Below, in pieces: positions 45,060-54,870 of a stretch of 64,000 bases of DNA. Position numbers and translations under genes: made by a program. This DNA comes from Prostheceraeus crozeri (Eukaryota; Platyhelminthes; Polycladida; Euryleptidae), in the NCBI GenBank assembly GCA_907163375.1, contig CAJQUW010006274.1, positions 62,001-126,000 on the forward strand, given 5' to 3'. The notes under the pieces were generated by a model. The model searched no databases. It was not told the DNA's origin and saw only the letters and a list, made by a program, of their open reading frames with translations. The number at the start of each line of letters is the position of its first letter. The first letter of the stretch is position 1.

Positions 45060-48000
45060 TTAACCCATTAAATCCCAACTTTTTTCAGATGATGATATTT
45101 GGGAGTCTGATGATGTATGACACTCTAAGAAAGGGTATGATTTTATTTTCCACCAAATTAGAAACATTTTTGCAGAAATCGAAAAATAGTTCTTGCACTC
45201 TGACAGGGTGCATGGGAGGATACGTGTACTTTTCATCTGATTTTGGCTTATGCGTTTAAGTATTTGTGTGTCTTTATTTATACTAAAAGTATTATACGTA
45301 CATTGTAGTATTATTAATTTCGCTTATAACTTCGCTTAGTTAATTACTAAATTAAAGGAATCATATAAAATATCCTTTCCAGATGCTTCAAATGTGTCTA
45401 TTTATTTCTTAACAAACATGAAGCTAACAGTTTTGCAGATAGCCGATTGCGAAAAAGATATTTCAACCATTATGGAAAAATTCGAAACACTGAAGATGAA
45501 GTCCAATCCCACATTTTTGCAGATCTTCTTCGTATTTCTCTTGCAGACTTTGTACCACAATTGTCTCTCTGAATCACCAGGGTAATGATGCATTCCATCA
45601 TGACTAATGTCTGCGAGAGCATTTTGATTTCTGGAAAACAAGGGCCGAATGTGCCTTCCAAATGACCGCTGTGGGCAATATTTTGTCATAAGTACAGAAA
45701 CAATCTCTCTGCGGAAAGAAAGAGAATCTGGCGATGATGAATTATGAAATCTATGTAGCAACCAACAATTTTATTATCATGTCAATATTCCAGGCGAATA
45801 AAGGACACCACCATTTCTTCATCCGAATTGGGATCCGATAACGAGCAATATTCTGATCCGCTCGGTCAACACCTCCCATTGCTCTGTTGTATTGATGGAC
45901 AATGTTTGGCAAGTCAATTGTGATACGAGTCTTATTTTCACGACTCCATCTCGTTGTTTGTGAAACAGGAAATGCATCAAAGCAGTAAGACGCCATCAGG
46001 ACGGTTTTCCGGTCTTTCCAACAGACTACGGCAACTTCTTCGTTGGAATCCACGAATTGTTCAAAATCTCCGCGCTCCTTCTTGTCGATTTGTTTAACAT
46101 CTACTGGACACTTTCCGAGACGGTTTGAGCGAATCGTGCCCGCTGCTCCATATCCTAGATCACTCAAGAGACGAATCGACGTGAATAAATTGTCAAAGGA
46201 AATTGTAAACGGTATCTTATCAGGCAATTCAGAAATTAGGTCAAGAACAACACTTTCTCCTAAACCCCATGACACGCTCGTACTTCTAATCGGATCTTTG
46301 TTCTTGGCGCCTTGATAAGGCGCAAACTGAATCACATAGCCGAGTGGAGAGACCATGACCCAGACCTTACATCCAACGCGTATCGGTTTGCATTGGATTC
46401 TTTGCTTACTAGAATGTCTGCCAAAATAAATATGACACCATAGATTCATCTACTGATAAACATCGCTCCTTTGGAAAATATTACATACATCTTTCATTCA
46501 TAAGAGTAAAGAAATATCGTAATTTTGCAAACTTATCTCCATTTTGGAGATTCTGATTATCAGCCAGATGTAGAAAACGGAGAAGCTCTTGAAAGCGATT
46601 GCGTGACATAGATGATGGTATGGCTTCGTTATTACAATCCGAACTTGTCTCCCCATACATTGTCATTCTTGGTACCTGGCAGTAGCCGGAGATGATCAGA
46701 ATTGCCAAAAAAATTTCATTTCAGAGGATGTTGTACTAAAATTATGATTCATCTTGTCACGCTTGGCATAGAGAATAGTTTGTTCTACCGAATAGTCAAT
46801 CACCTCGTCATCAAAAAATAATTCAAACAAACTTGTTGCTGACATATCGGACAAATTCAAATTGGTCATATTATCCGCCAGTGGATTCTCAGATAAGTCC
46901 TTCTTTCGCATTTTATTATTTTTGCGCCATTTTAGATCATTTTGTCATCATGTAGCCATTTGGGACGACAAATGACTAATAATGTCCTCTCTTGGTTTCG
47001 AATTCAGTTAATAATTTCCTTCATCATCTTCATCTCCTATTCTAACGGTTTCGCCGTTTTGCAAATGAACCGATACTGATGCTGGGGTTCGAAAGCTGGG
47101 AGGCAGGTAAATTATCAACACAAAAAGTTTCCTCGTCTGCACTGTCTCCATCGCTCTGGTCATTTTTAGGAGGTTGAATGAAGATACAGCCACTTTCTAA
47201 ATCATCTTCGAAGTCTGCAATTATCGCAGCGACCTCTTCAGCATTGCAGTTCCTGACAAAAAACACGTATATGTATACTACTGACAATTGAGAGCAATTG
47301 CAATCGCACGGTAGCACGAGCAGCAAAACGTCAGTAGCCGAGTTGTCTAGAATACTCTATGTTAAACGGACCGGTAGTGCAGGGGCCCGCAAAGTACACT
47401 TTTTGTTCATGTTTTAGTTTTAGGAAATATTCGTTATCATCAAATGATAATTATGATAGCTATGTTAGGGCATGACGGTGACATCGATCAATTACATCAT
47501 ATATCACATCAATGAGCCTATTTACGAATTCAAACAACTTTCCGACGTTTATATAAAATAACGTCGCATTACGAAGTATTCCGATTCAGTACATCTACAA
47601 CTGGAACAGCAGATATTCAACTAGATAAAAATGTTTAGTAAGCCTAAACCATATTAGATAAATAAATCATTTTAGAAACTCATCAATACCATATTTATAG
47701 CGCTGACATCAATTTTCTTCTTAAGAAACGGAAATATGTGCACCTACCCTCTCGATCCCATGCACTCTGTGAGAGTGCAAATGTATTTTCGCGATTACCA
47801 ATGACATAATGTAAATAGCAATACAACTAAAAAAACGTATTTTCATATTGTATGTAAGTATTAATCTATGATATATTGAATCTAAAATAAATCACATTAA
47901 TATGGTAGCCATAATCACCGTTTTCGGTTGCCTGAAGTAGTCGCCATTTTGAAAAAATGAATACTTTGAATGCGCGCCCTTCCAAAGCAAACTAAAACAA

Positions 48001-48143
48001 ATGGTCGTTTTTCTTCTTTTATTATTGGATAGTATATTCAACTTAATCAGGTAAAATTGCTGGTAAAAATTCCGCGAGATGGCCATGTCACATCATTTCG
48101 TAGAGTTGCACTCTCACAGAGTGCATGGTAGGGAATGGGTTAA
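45060..48143. mobile_element. piggyBac element inserted in the Polinton
   Basis: TTAA stands at both ends (45060-45063 and 48140-48143), the family's target duplication. The inverted tips are CCCATT and AATGGG. A 19-bp palindrome (TGCACTCT, three bases, AGAGTGCA) lies near the right end at 48107-48125, with another at 47761-47779 and a decayed copy at 45194-45212 near the left end. These correspond to the internal repeats known in piggyBac. The transposase lies on minus. The insert falls in the downstream part of the Polinton membrane-protein gene. Between 47330 and 47760 no coding sequence is seen. Confidence 0.9.
45402..47326 (-). pseudogene. piggyBac transposase, broken
   Basis: The N-terminal acidic region lies at 47042-47260 (EEVAAIIADFEDDLESGC, DQSDGDSADEE). 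The helical part at 46481-46911 has RFQELLRFLHLADN. The catalytic core at 45751-46449 has PIRVGCKVWVMVSPLGY and FAPYQGAKN. The second catalytic Asp is in TISFDNLFTS and the third in AMGGVDRADQN. The C-terminal zinc tail (45402-45761) has WYKVCKRNTKKIC. The pieces lie in several frames, so at least three frame changes or deletions have occurred; for example, the residues just before GRHSSKQ are shifted. The N-terminal part may begin after an intron, since a TTGTCAG acceptor precedes it. The gene's product would excise the element at TTAA. Confidence 0.88.
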
Positions 48144-48791
48144 TAAAGTTTTTAGTTCTTCTAAAAAAATTTTATCATTTTCTTCATTAGAAATTTTACC
48201 AGCCTGTTTATTCTTGTTATTAACTTGTGTCTGTAATTGAAATGATATTTGATTTACTTCATTAGCTATTTGATCAAATTTTTCAATCTCATCTAACGTA
48301 ATAACATTATCATCACATACTCATTGAAAGTAATAATGCAGTTTATCATAGACTTCTTTAACGTGAGAATGTTTATTTTTTAATGATTTTCGTTTCTTAG
48401 TAATTAAAGATTTATCTAACATTGTAACAAGTGAAGTTGTAAAAACACCCGTACCTGTTAAAGCAGTAGCAACTACTGGAATTACTAAAACACCTGAAGA
48501 TATAACAATTGTTGAAGCACCTAAACTTATTGTCAAGAATATGCCAATACCTTGCGTTACATTCTTAACTTTAGACCATCTCTTTCTTAATTTATCATAA
48601 TGCTCTAATCTTAATAATAACTGAGATTCCTTATCTTTCATATACCTAACTCTATCTTTGTGTTTTTCTTTATCCATTTCACTTGTTTTTAATTGAGATA
48701 GCGAAGGATATATTTTCGAGGTTCCTTCCATTTTCGTCCCCGTCGAGGTTCCTTCCATTTTTGAGGTTTCTTCCACTTTTGTTTCATCCAT
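48144..48791 (-). CDS. Polinton protein with two hydrophobic segments
   Basis: The frame 48321-48791 begins in the terminal inverted repeat (METs with KMEGTS repeats, IYPSLSQL). It continues with a basic helix (KHKDRVRYMKD) and then two hydrophobic stretches (GIGIFLTISLGASTIVI and GVLVIPVVATALTGTGVF), followed by a basic segment. Helical text continues to about 48144 (DEIEKFDQIANEVNQ), where the piggyBac begins. Two membrane segments with a charged loop are likely. The function is unknown. Having its start inside the inverted repeat gives a second copy of that start at the left end. Confidence 0.6.
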
Positions 48792-48985
48792 TTTTTAATA
48801 AATATTTTGAATACAATCTTCTGAAATTCTTAGACTACGTGAAATTCTTAAACAACTTAAATTTTCGACCACGTGATATTTTTTGGACTGCCAAAATTTT
48901 CGATATTTTTCGACCACGTGATATTTTTGAAATTTGGAGACTACCTAAATTTTTGAAAATCTCGCAAGGTGTGACAACCGGTGCG

Positions 48986-49033
48986 AGCGAAGCGAAGCGA
49001 AGCGAAGCGAAGCGAAGCGAAGCGAAGCGAAGC
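48986..49033. repeat. Pentanucleotide run (GAAGC)n
   Basis: About nine near-perfect units of AGCGA/GAAGC lie 30 bases inside the right tip of the Polinton. No counterpart exists at the left tip. Confidence 0.95.
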
Positions 49034-49069
49034 TACTACATGTATATACTACCCTATACTACTGGCCAA

Positions 49070-49829
49070 AGGCTTGCTCCATAACAACTCTTCCTCTCCT
49101 TTGGTGATAGTTAAAACTTCTCTGACCTGCCGGCTCGGGACGAAGGAAAGGTACCAATAACCACGTTTTGCCATTACAATAACCACTATCTCCAAGAAGT
49201 ATAAAATTATTTCGTTCCGATTCCATATCAAAATAAAGTTGACTCTGTTTCAGTATAAAATAATCATGTGTGCTACCAGGCCAAAATAAATACAAATGAA
49301 TAAACTTGTAATTTTGGTCACACACTGCTTGAATATTGAAAGACGTAAATCCTTTGCGGTTCATGAACGAATGTTCCCGGCTGTCTGAAACGAATGTGCG
49401 AACATGTGTACAGTCCAAAGCCCCAGCTATTCCAGAAGTTCTTGTCAAATGCTTTGAGGCACTTTGAGTACGTTGTAAATCGATACCGGACGGTAGGACA
49501 ATAAATGAATTCAAATCATTTGCGATAACTTTCAAAACTTTCCATATCACAGCACATATCGTTGATTGAGAACATCCAAAAATATCACCGATGACTTGCT
49601 GTAACGAATTGCTAGCCATAAATCTCGGAGTCAGGAGAATTTTGATTTCTGTTGGGATCGGATGACAGTATGTTTTGGATTCGCAAAATTTGCCGAAGCG
49701 TTCACAAAGAAACTTCACACTGTTTATCAAATCTAAATCGTTGATAGAATTCATGATCGTTATAGAGGTCAAAGGGATTATTACGATCTCGGAAAACTCG
49801 TTCTCTTGAGATCGACCGCCGCATATCAT
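49070..49829 (-). pseudogene. HARBI1-type transposase, N-terminal and catalytic part
   Basis: This is a DDE-type nuclease of PIF/Harbinger. The visible parts are a helix-turn-helix-like region (LQQVIGDIFGCSQSTICAVI), then the first catalytic Asp in IAGALDCTHVRT. Next come NRKGFTSFNIQAVCD, the second Asp in WPGSTHDYFIL, and LLGDSGYCNGKTWLLVPF. The Glu region follows in RGRVVMEQAFGQ. The frame stops at the Polinton border; the missing end is at 29412-29521. The frame is otherwise open for 250 residues, so the transposon was probably fairly young when it was hit. The start at 49829 is the first Met; family members often have more N-terminal sequence. Confidence 0.92.
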
Positions 49830-50196
49830 ACAACAGAATTTGTCTTGACATTGTTGTAGTTCAAAGCGTCAGAAGAAATGCATGAACTGTAAAAGTCTAT
49901 CACCACTTTATGTATCATAATGTCTTGTTAGGGAGGTCGAGACTCACCTTACAAAGTAGTACTTACGAGATAGTAATACTTGCCTGTTAGATGGAGTACA
50001 AGATACGGCAACTGAGAAGAGCGTCGATGCAATTCCGAATCGGATTCCGATTAATGATAGGTCGTGGTTAATCAGAATGCGGTTGATTGAAACAACCCTT
50101 CTCTGGTTAGCAGGCATCTGTCGTTAATCACACTCCGGTTCGGTTGACCGAAACTAAATCGTAGTCTGATTAAACGGAACTTTGAAATAGCCCAAT

Positions 50197-51599
50197 ATCT
50201 TGGTTTTAGTTCTTAACTATTTTGAATTAAATGTGTCTACAAGAACTTACGAAATCAATTTAAATGGCGAGGGGAAAACTCGCATTCATCTACTACTTCC
50301 CACAATAAAGCATTTTCAAAATAATTGCAAGAAAAATATCTTCATCACTACCACCTACTTCTATCAGTCGTACGACAAGAACATCTCACCAAACGCCAGG
50401 AAACCCCTATCAAGCATAGGACTTTCAAGTGTTGTGTTGACGCTAAATGGTTCATGCGAAATGACGTTCACCTTAGCCAAATATAAATCCTGATTTCGTA
50501 CGTGTAGCGTATTGCGCTTCAGCTGCAACATTATTCCGTTTCCTTTGTTATGAGTACTACTCTAGTAATGCACGAATTCAATTCCAACAACTTCTGTGAT
50601 GCTGATAGTGATCTTCAATTTTGATTTCTTAGAATAATGGGTTACGTTTGACCTTAATTGATTTTTGAGTCACAAAGGAAGAAGGGCAAAGTAAATAAAA
50701 CATCAAACATAATTTCTGGGAATCGGTTAGCCATTTTGTCCTGTAGATGTAGAATGTGGATTTGTATTTATGAAAGCCAGTTTCTAAAGGGATGAATTTG
50801 ACCATTTTCCGATTGCGAATTCTTTCGTAGGTTTCCTTTGACACCCGATTATCCATTCTCTTCTAGGTATTAAAGAGGTATATTTCAGAGAGACAGCACA
50901 CAAAAGAAATTTCTATCAAGAATTCAATAGAATTTTTAATTGTCAACGAATAAGTCAACGCCCTCAAGACCTAAGGTTGGATTAGAAGCAATTTTCATAA
51001 TTATATTCTCCATATATATTAAGCTAAGGATAGCTTCGTATTAAAAACCAAATAGGCATATTGTTGATTAGTCTTATTGATATGTATTGGTATACAGGCC
51101 AATATTATTCGCGCTTAGCTAATATATTAGATTTATTATCATAGCTTGTCGTCAAGAAGTCTAGTTTATTAGAGTTTGTTAAATTGCAACTTATTTCGAG
51201 AGTAGAGATTCCAGGTGTCAAAACCAGTTGCGAACATTGATGACCATTCCGGATTGCAAAAAATTTCGCTATAACTTCCGCTAGTTCACTCGATGCCCTC
51301 ACTCCCCGTCGAAGATGTGAGCAACATGAGGCAGTTACAGATATATTTTCATACTAAATGGACTTAAACGGTTTATTTATAAATATATTTATTATGTGAG
51401 CATAATCATGGGTAATAGCATTCCAAATCAAGTATGTTGGATTTATTCTTCCGAAATTTAAATAGAACTACAAAATTTCATGTGCTGAGTATTACAGTGC
51501 AGTCTTTCAGTGTATGTCCTTTCTTTGGAAGAACAGTAATTTTCTTCTGAAAGGTGAACGACGCAGTACTGTTGGACACTGATATGGTAGCAAAAATGA
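50197..51599. other. No supported gene
   Basis: Short frames (50200-50493 plus, 50629-50856 minus) have protein-like stretches such as NRVSKETYERIRNRKMVKFI but no family I recognise. No RNA gene or repeat boundary was found. Confidence 0.4.
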
Positions 51600-52035
51600 A
51601 ACACTGAAATAGTGTTTGGAAAGTTTCAAAGAATAGTCGTACTGATTTTTTGGTTGTTTTAAGACAAAGCACATTATATTTGCCGTTTTGCTATATTGCA
51701 TTGTCCAGAATTCCAAAAATGAATACCAACCATTCTCAAGTCCAAATGGCGAATTCATCATCAGAATTAATAATTAAATACTGATCTGTTTACTGGAAAA
51801 ATATAAGTTATTTTGCTGCAAAATAATCTCACATGTCACTAAACTGCAGCAAACACTTTTAAATGTACACGGCAATCAAATAAATAGATAGGGAACTCGT
51901 GTACAATACCATCTTATATGTTAGAAACATTCACTTTTATCATTTTCTAGTCTGGGCATCCAATTTGCGCAGCATCACTCAAAAACAGTGCAATAGCGCG
52001 GAAAGCATCGAAATAGCGAATGTGTGGCAGCTATG
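51600..52035 (-). mobile_element. Fragment of the hAT-like family seen at 20526-24260
   Basis: Read on minus, this begins CATAGCTGCCACAC at 52035 and follows 20526-20640 and then 22180-22400 of the larger copy. Shared text includes GCTATTTCGATG, GTGATGCTGCGC, TTTGATTGCCG and ATGTGAGATTATTTTG. It lacks the Tc1 insert. The homology fades near 51600 and no opposite end was found, so it is truncated. The minus frame 51507-51761 may be a coding remnant but is unassigned. Confidence 0.8.
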
Positions 52036-52528
52036 ATGCCTATATACTTTCTAGTATAGTTGGACGCTCCTCCCATATTCCAACTGAGCGTGAGGACCAT
52101 GACATGACCACCTTTCTTCATTCTTCTCGATACTTCGTTGCTTGGAACGGTAATGGGTGGCGAATAGCTCTCTTTTGATATCGTATGCTCACGTGGTAGT
52201 TACTTATAGCTCGTCTGCCGTCCGCCATTCCGGTGGTTGCAAAGTTACGAAGTTTTTTATCGTGCTTTTTCTCATAACACGCCCTAAAAGTTTCATGCAG
52301 CGTCTTTTAGACAACTTATCGGTGCTTGCAATTGGGAAGGAATTCACGAGATCTTCAATATCCTTCAGCTAATCAAACCATAAATCAAAAAGGCATAGCA
52401 GGTCTTAAATTTTCAACGATTTACGCGGAAATTCATGGGGTTACTCCAGATTATACTACAAAGGAACGCAATCTCGCAAATAAGAAACTTAATTTTCATC
52501 GTTTCTTACATTGATTTTTTCATTTCAG
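52036..52528 (+). other. Upstream flank or intron of the SPOP-like gene
   Basis: No first exon could be fixed. The stretch ends with a polypyrimidine tract and acceptor (TTTTTTCATTTCAG) at 52514-52528. Small frames (52157-52372, 52326-52514) lack motifs. Confidence 0.45.
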
Positions 52529-53609
52529 ATCTCAAGGGTCAACTGTCACAGGCGGGCCTCCTACGTCATATTGCGTTACGGAACACAACTTGTTCACAAT
52601 TCGTCATAAATGGACCATCCAACATTGGGATTTCGTTGGAATGCTTGGACCAGCAGAAAAACTAAGTAGCAGTTTGTTTTGGTCTCCAGATAAGCCAGAG
52701 ATAAAATGCTGCTTGAACTTATTTCCTGATGGCATTGACAGAGAAGCTAAAGGTTATCTAAGCTTATTTTTGGAAGTTAAAGAGGTGAATGGTGTTCCGA
52801 TTAGTGAAACTTCGTGTCAGATTCCTGCCAAATTTGAACTGACATTATTAGAAAAGCGACAGAATGATCAAGAAACCGAAGTACAGTTCAGCAAAAGACA
52901 TCTTCAGCACATATTCAACAAAGATGAAACTGATTGGGGATTTCGCCGTTTTGTTGAAAAAACTAAGTTACGCGGGCATGTTCTCAGTGTAGTATGTAAC
53001 ATGGATTTTATTTTGAAAGGTGAATATCAACATATCTGTGACACTCCTCTGTCTATGAACAAACCGCAGTGCGACTTAGCTGATGATCTCACTTACTTGT
53101 TGGAAGATGACTCTCTTTTTGATGTTACCATAGAAGTTGGAGGTGAGACATTCCGAGCGCATAAAAATATCCTGTCAGCTCGGTCAGATGTATTCCGTGC
53201 GATGTTCACTCATAAATGTCGTGAATCTACGACAAATGTGGTGCGCCTAGAAGACACCACTGCTGATGTATGGAAAGAGGTCCTAAAATTTTTATACACT
53301 GCCCGATTTTCTCCTCATAGCACTACCGATGTTGGTGACGTTCTAAAAGTAGCAGAAAAGTACAATTTATCTTCGTTGAAAACTGTCTGTACGCATCATT
53401 TAGCAAAGCAGATCACGGTGGAAAATTTAGAGCAAATGTTACTGTTGTCTTACATGCACAAAGCTGACTTCTTGAAAACTGCATGCATGAACTATATGAA
53501 GCATTCTGCACACAAAATCGTGATAAAACCCGAATGGGAAGAACTCATGAAACAGTTCCCTGAGCTAACGTCTGAAGCCCTAGTGTCTGTTGTTAAAAGA
53601 ATGCCTTAA
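52529..53609 (+). CDS. SPOP-type MATH-BTB protein (Cul3 adaptor)
   Basis: SPOP-type proteins bring substrates to the Cul3 ubiquitin ligase: MATH binds the substrate, BTB binds Cul3. The exon is open from the acceptor at 52528 to the TAA at 53607-53609, about 359 codons, close to the usual 370-400. Counting from the codon at 52590, MATH spans about residues 5-140. It starts IRHKWTIQHWDF and contains DWGFRRF, where the SPOP substrate-groove Trp and Phe are kept. BTB spans about 165-270 (LEDDSLFDVTIEVGGETFRA, then SDVFRAMF). The BACK-like tail is 271-339. There is no in-frame ATG before about 52638, so the start lies in an unseen upstream exon. It appears intact and has no visible transposon content. 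It is the only host gene recognised. Confidence 0.92.
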
Positions 53610-53964
53610 ATTAGAGGAATCTTTATCACTTGAGATGACTTCAGCTTCTGGTGGTGGAGCGTATTCAATGTCATATAGTCACGAATACTCTAGTTTTTGA
53701 TAACTCCAAGGTTAATGTTGCATTTGAATTTTTGCTGATGTAGCCAGCCTCTAAACATATCCAATCTTTTCAATCCCACTTGATATCATTAATGGTATGC
53801 AGTATTAAATGCGACTATGTGACAGAAAATGAGTACGCGACTCGCCTTCAGTGGCTAATGTACAAAGAATTAGGAATGAATGGAATCACTGCAAAAAGTA
53901 TTTGATTGTATTATAATATGCTCCGGCAGTATTGTAAAAAGTTGTGTATATGTAATCATTCGAT

Positions 53965-53970
53965 AATAAA
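53965..53970 (+). terminator. Possible polyadenylation signal
   Basis: AATAAA lies 356 bases after the SPOP-like stop codon. It is the first canonical hexamer I noticed downstream, but in AT-rich DNA this is weak evidence. Confidence 0.4.
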
Positions 53971-54337
53971 TTATAAGGATTTTCCTTTTCAATTTTGTTT
54001 TACACCTCCTGCTTCATTCCGGTTCAGAGCAAATTTCAGGCAAGCAACACATGTAGTTTTTAAATGTGTAATCCTGATGAGTGAAGCGGGATTTCCAGTA
54101 CTGTACAATCCAGTTTCACACCCGGAATTCTCTATCTCCTGGCAAGTGTACAAAATTACATTCGATATAGAGGACATCTGTTTTGTTTCATTTGTACACA
54201 CGTCACAGTAAGTGGGATTGCGTGAATACATGCTTGCATTAATTAAAATTTGAAATGCGTTAGGTTTCAGAGATAATGAAATCGTAAAGTGTAATCGACG
54301 ACTATCGCCAAGCGGTACATGTATTTATAGATAAATC

Positions 54338-54870
54338 GTGAGACACGTTTATATACAAAATGAGTCAAAAGTTAGAAGTCAAAGAAGATGTATTCGCACG
54401 TTAGATTGTGCAACACATATTTGTGCTGCAGATCAGTTGTCTTCTGAATTTAAGCTTATTCAGGAAACGTTACAGCCAAATGGTTATCAATCCTCCTTCG
54501 AGAAGTACAGCAAACCAAGGCAGGAACAGGAGACTGAATATGGTCCTGCAAAGAAGACTGTTTTACCTGATGTACCGCTTCTGAGCGAAATATTTTCGAG
54601 CGAGGTCAAAACTAAAGCCCGTGCCGTAACCTAGCCTTTCCAGCATCACCAGAAGAATTCCAATACGATCCCTGAAAGACATGCTGTTCTCAATTGTTCG
54701 TCTGACGTCATCTACCAATTCAATTGTAGCTGTGGAGACAGTTATGTTGGACGGACTGAACGGTTGGCTGGCAAAGCGAGTGGACGAGCATCTTCCGGCA
54801 TGACTGATGAACGAAAGACACCGACCACGATCATCAGACCCGCATAACAAATTTACCATAAATTATGGGA
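54338..54870 (+). mobile_element. Penelope-like or related retroelement fragment with GIY-YIG
   Basis: The frame 54338-54634 contains LIQETLQPNGYQSSFEKYSK, a segment that precedes the endonuclease in RT/GIY-YIG retroelements. Near 54690-54760 another frame has SSDVIYQFNCSCGDSYVGRT, the GIY-YIG core (IYQF, then SYVGRTER). A third frame has KRVDEHLPA. The three frames show small indels, so the copy is dead. Only the 3' end is present. It may be a Penelope-like element distinct from the one at 58080-59147. GIY-YIG endonuclease identity is well supported; the element type is inferred. Confidence 0.7.

Larger units (their letters stand above)
29528..49063. mobile_element. Polinton/Maverick-type element (fossil), 19.5 kb
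   Basis: The element starts AGTAATGTATATATGAC and ends CCTATACTACT. It is flanked by GGCCAA at 29522-29527 and 49064-49069, an exact 6-bp target duplication as known for Polintons, with AGT...ACT tips. It carries family-B DNA polymerase, retrovirus-like integrase, adenain-like protease, packaging ATPase, major and minor capsid genes and several others. The genes form two divergent blocks with the rightward polymerase block in the middle. A piggyBac (45060-48143) sits in it, so the original length was about 16.4 kb. It is broken, with roughly a dozen or more breaks. The preserved long frames and exact duplication suggest moderate age; the end repeats have clearly diverged. Confidence 0.93.
27053..50193. 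mobile_element. PIF/Harbinger element, interrupted by a Polinton
   Basis: The left end AGGCGATTTCAAAGTTTCGG and the right end, read inward, GGGCTATTTCAAAGTTCCG form terminal inverted repeats. AAT follows or precedes each end and may be the 3-bp duplication. The two classic Harbinger genes are present: a Myb/SANT-like protein (28200-28996, plus) and the HARBI1-type transposase (minus). The transposase is cut in two by the Polinton at 29528-49063. Without the insert the element is about 3.6 kb, a normal size. A second inverted copy of the left end (about 27165-27190) makes a small fold-back at the left margin. The stretch 27200-28190 holds frames (27283-27627, 27687-28010) that I do not recognise. 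Confidence 0.8.

Noticed and set aside
45402-45585. Plus-strand frame at the piggyBac left side
   Set aside because: It is antisense to the piggyBac C-terminal zinc tail, which has clear family cysteines on minus.
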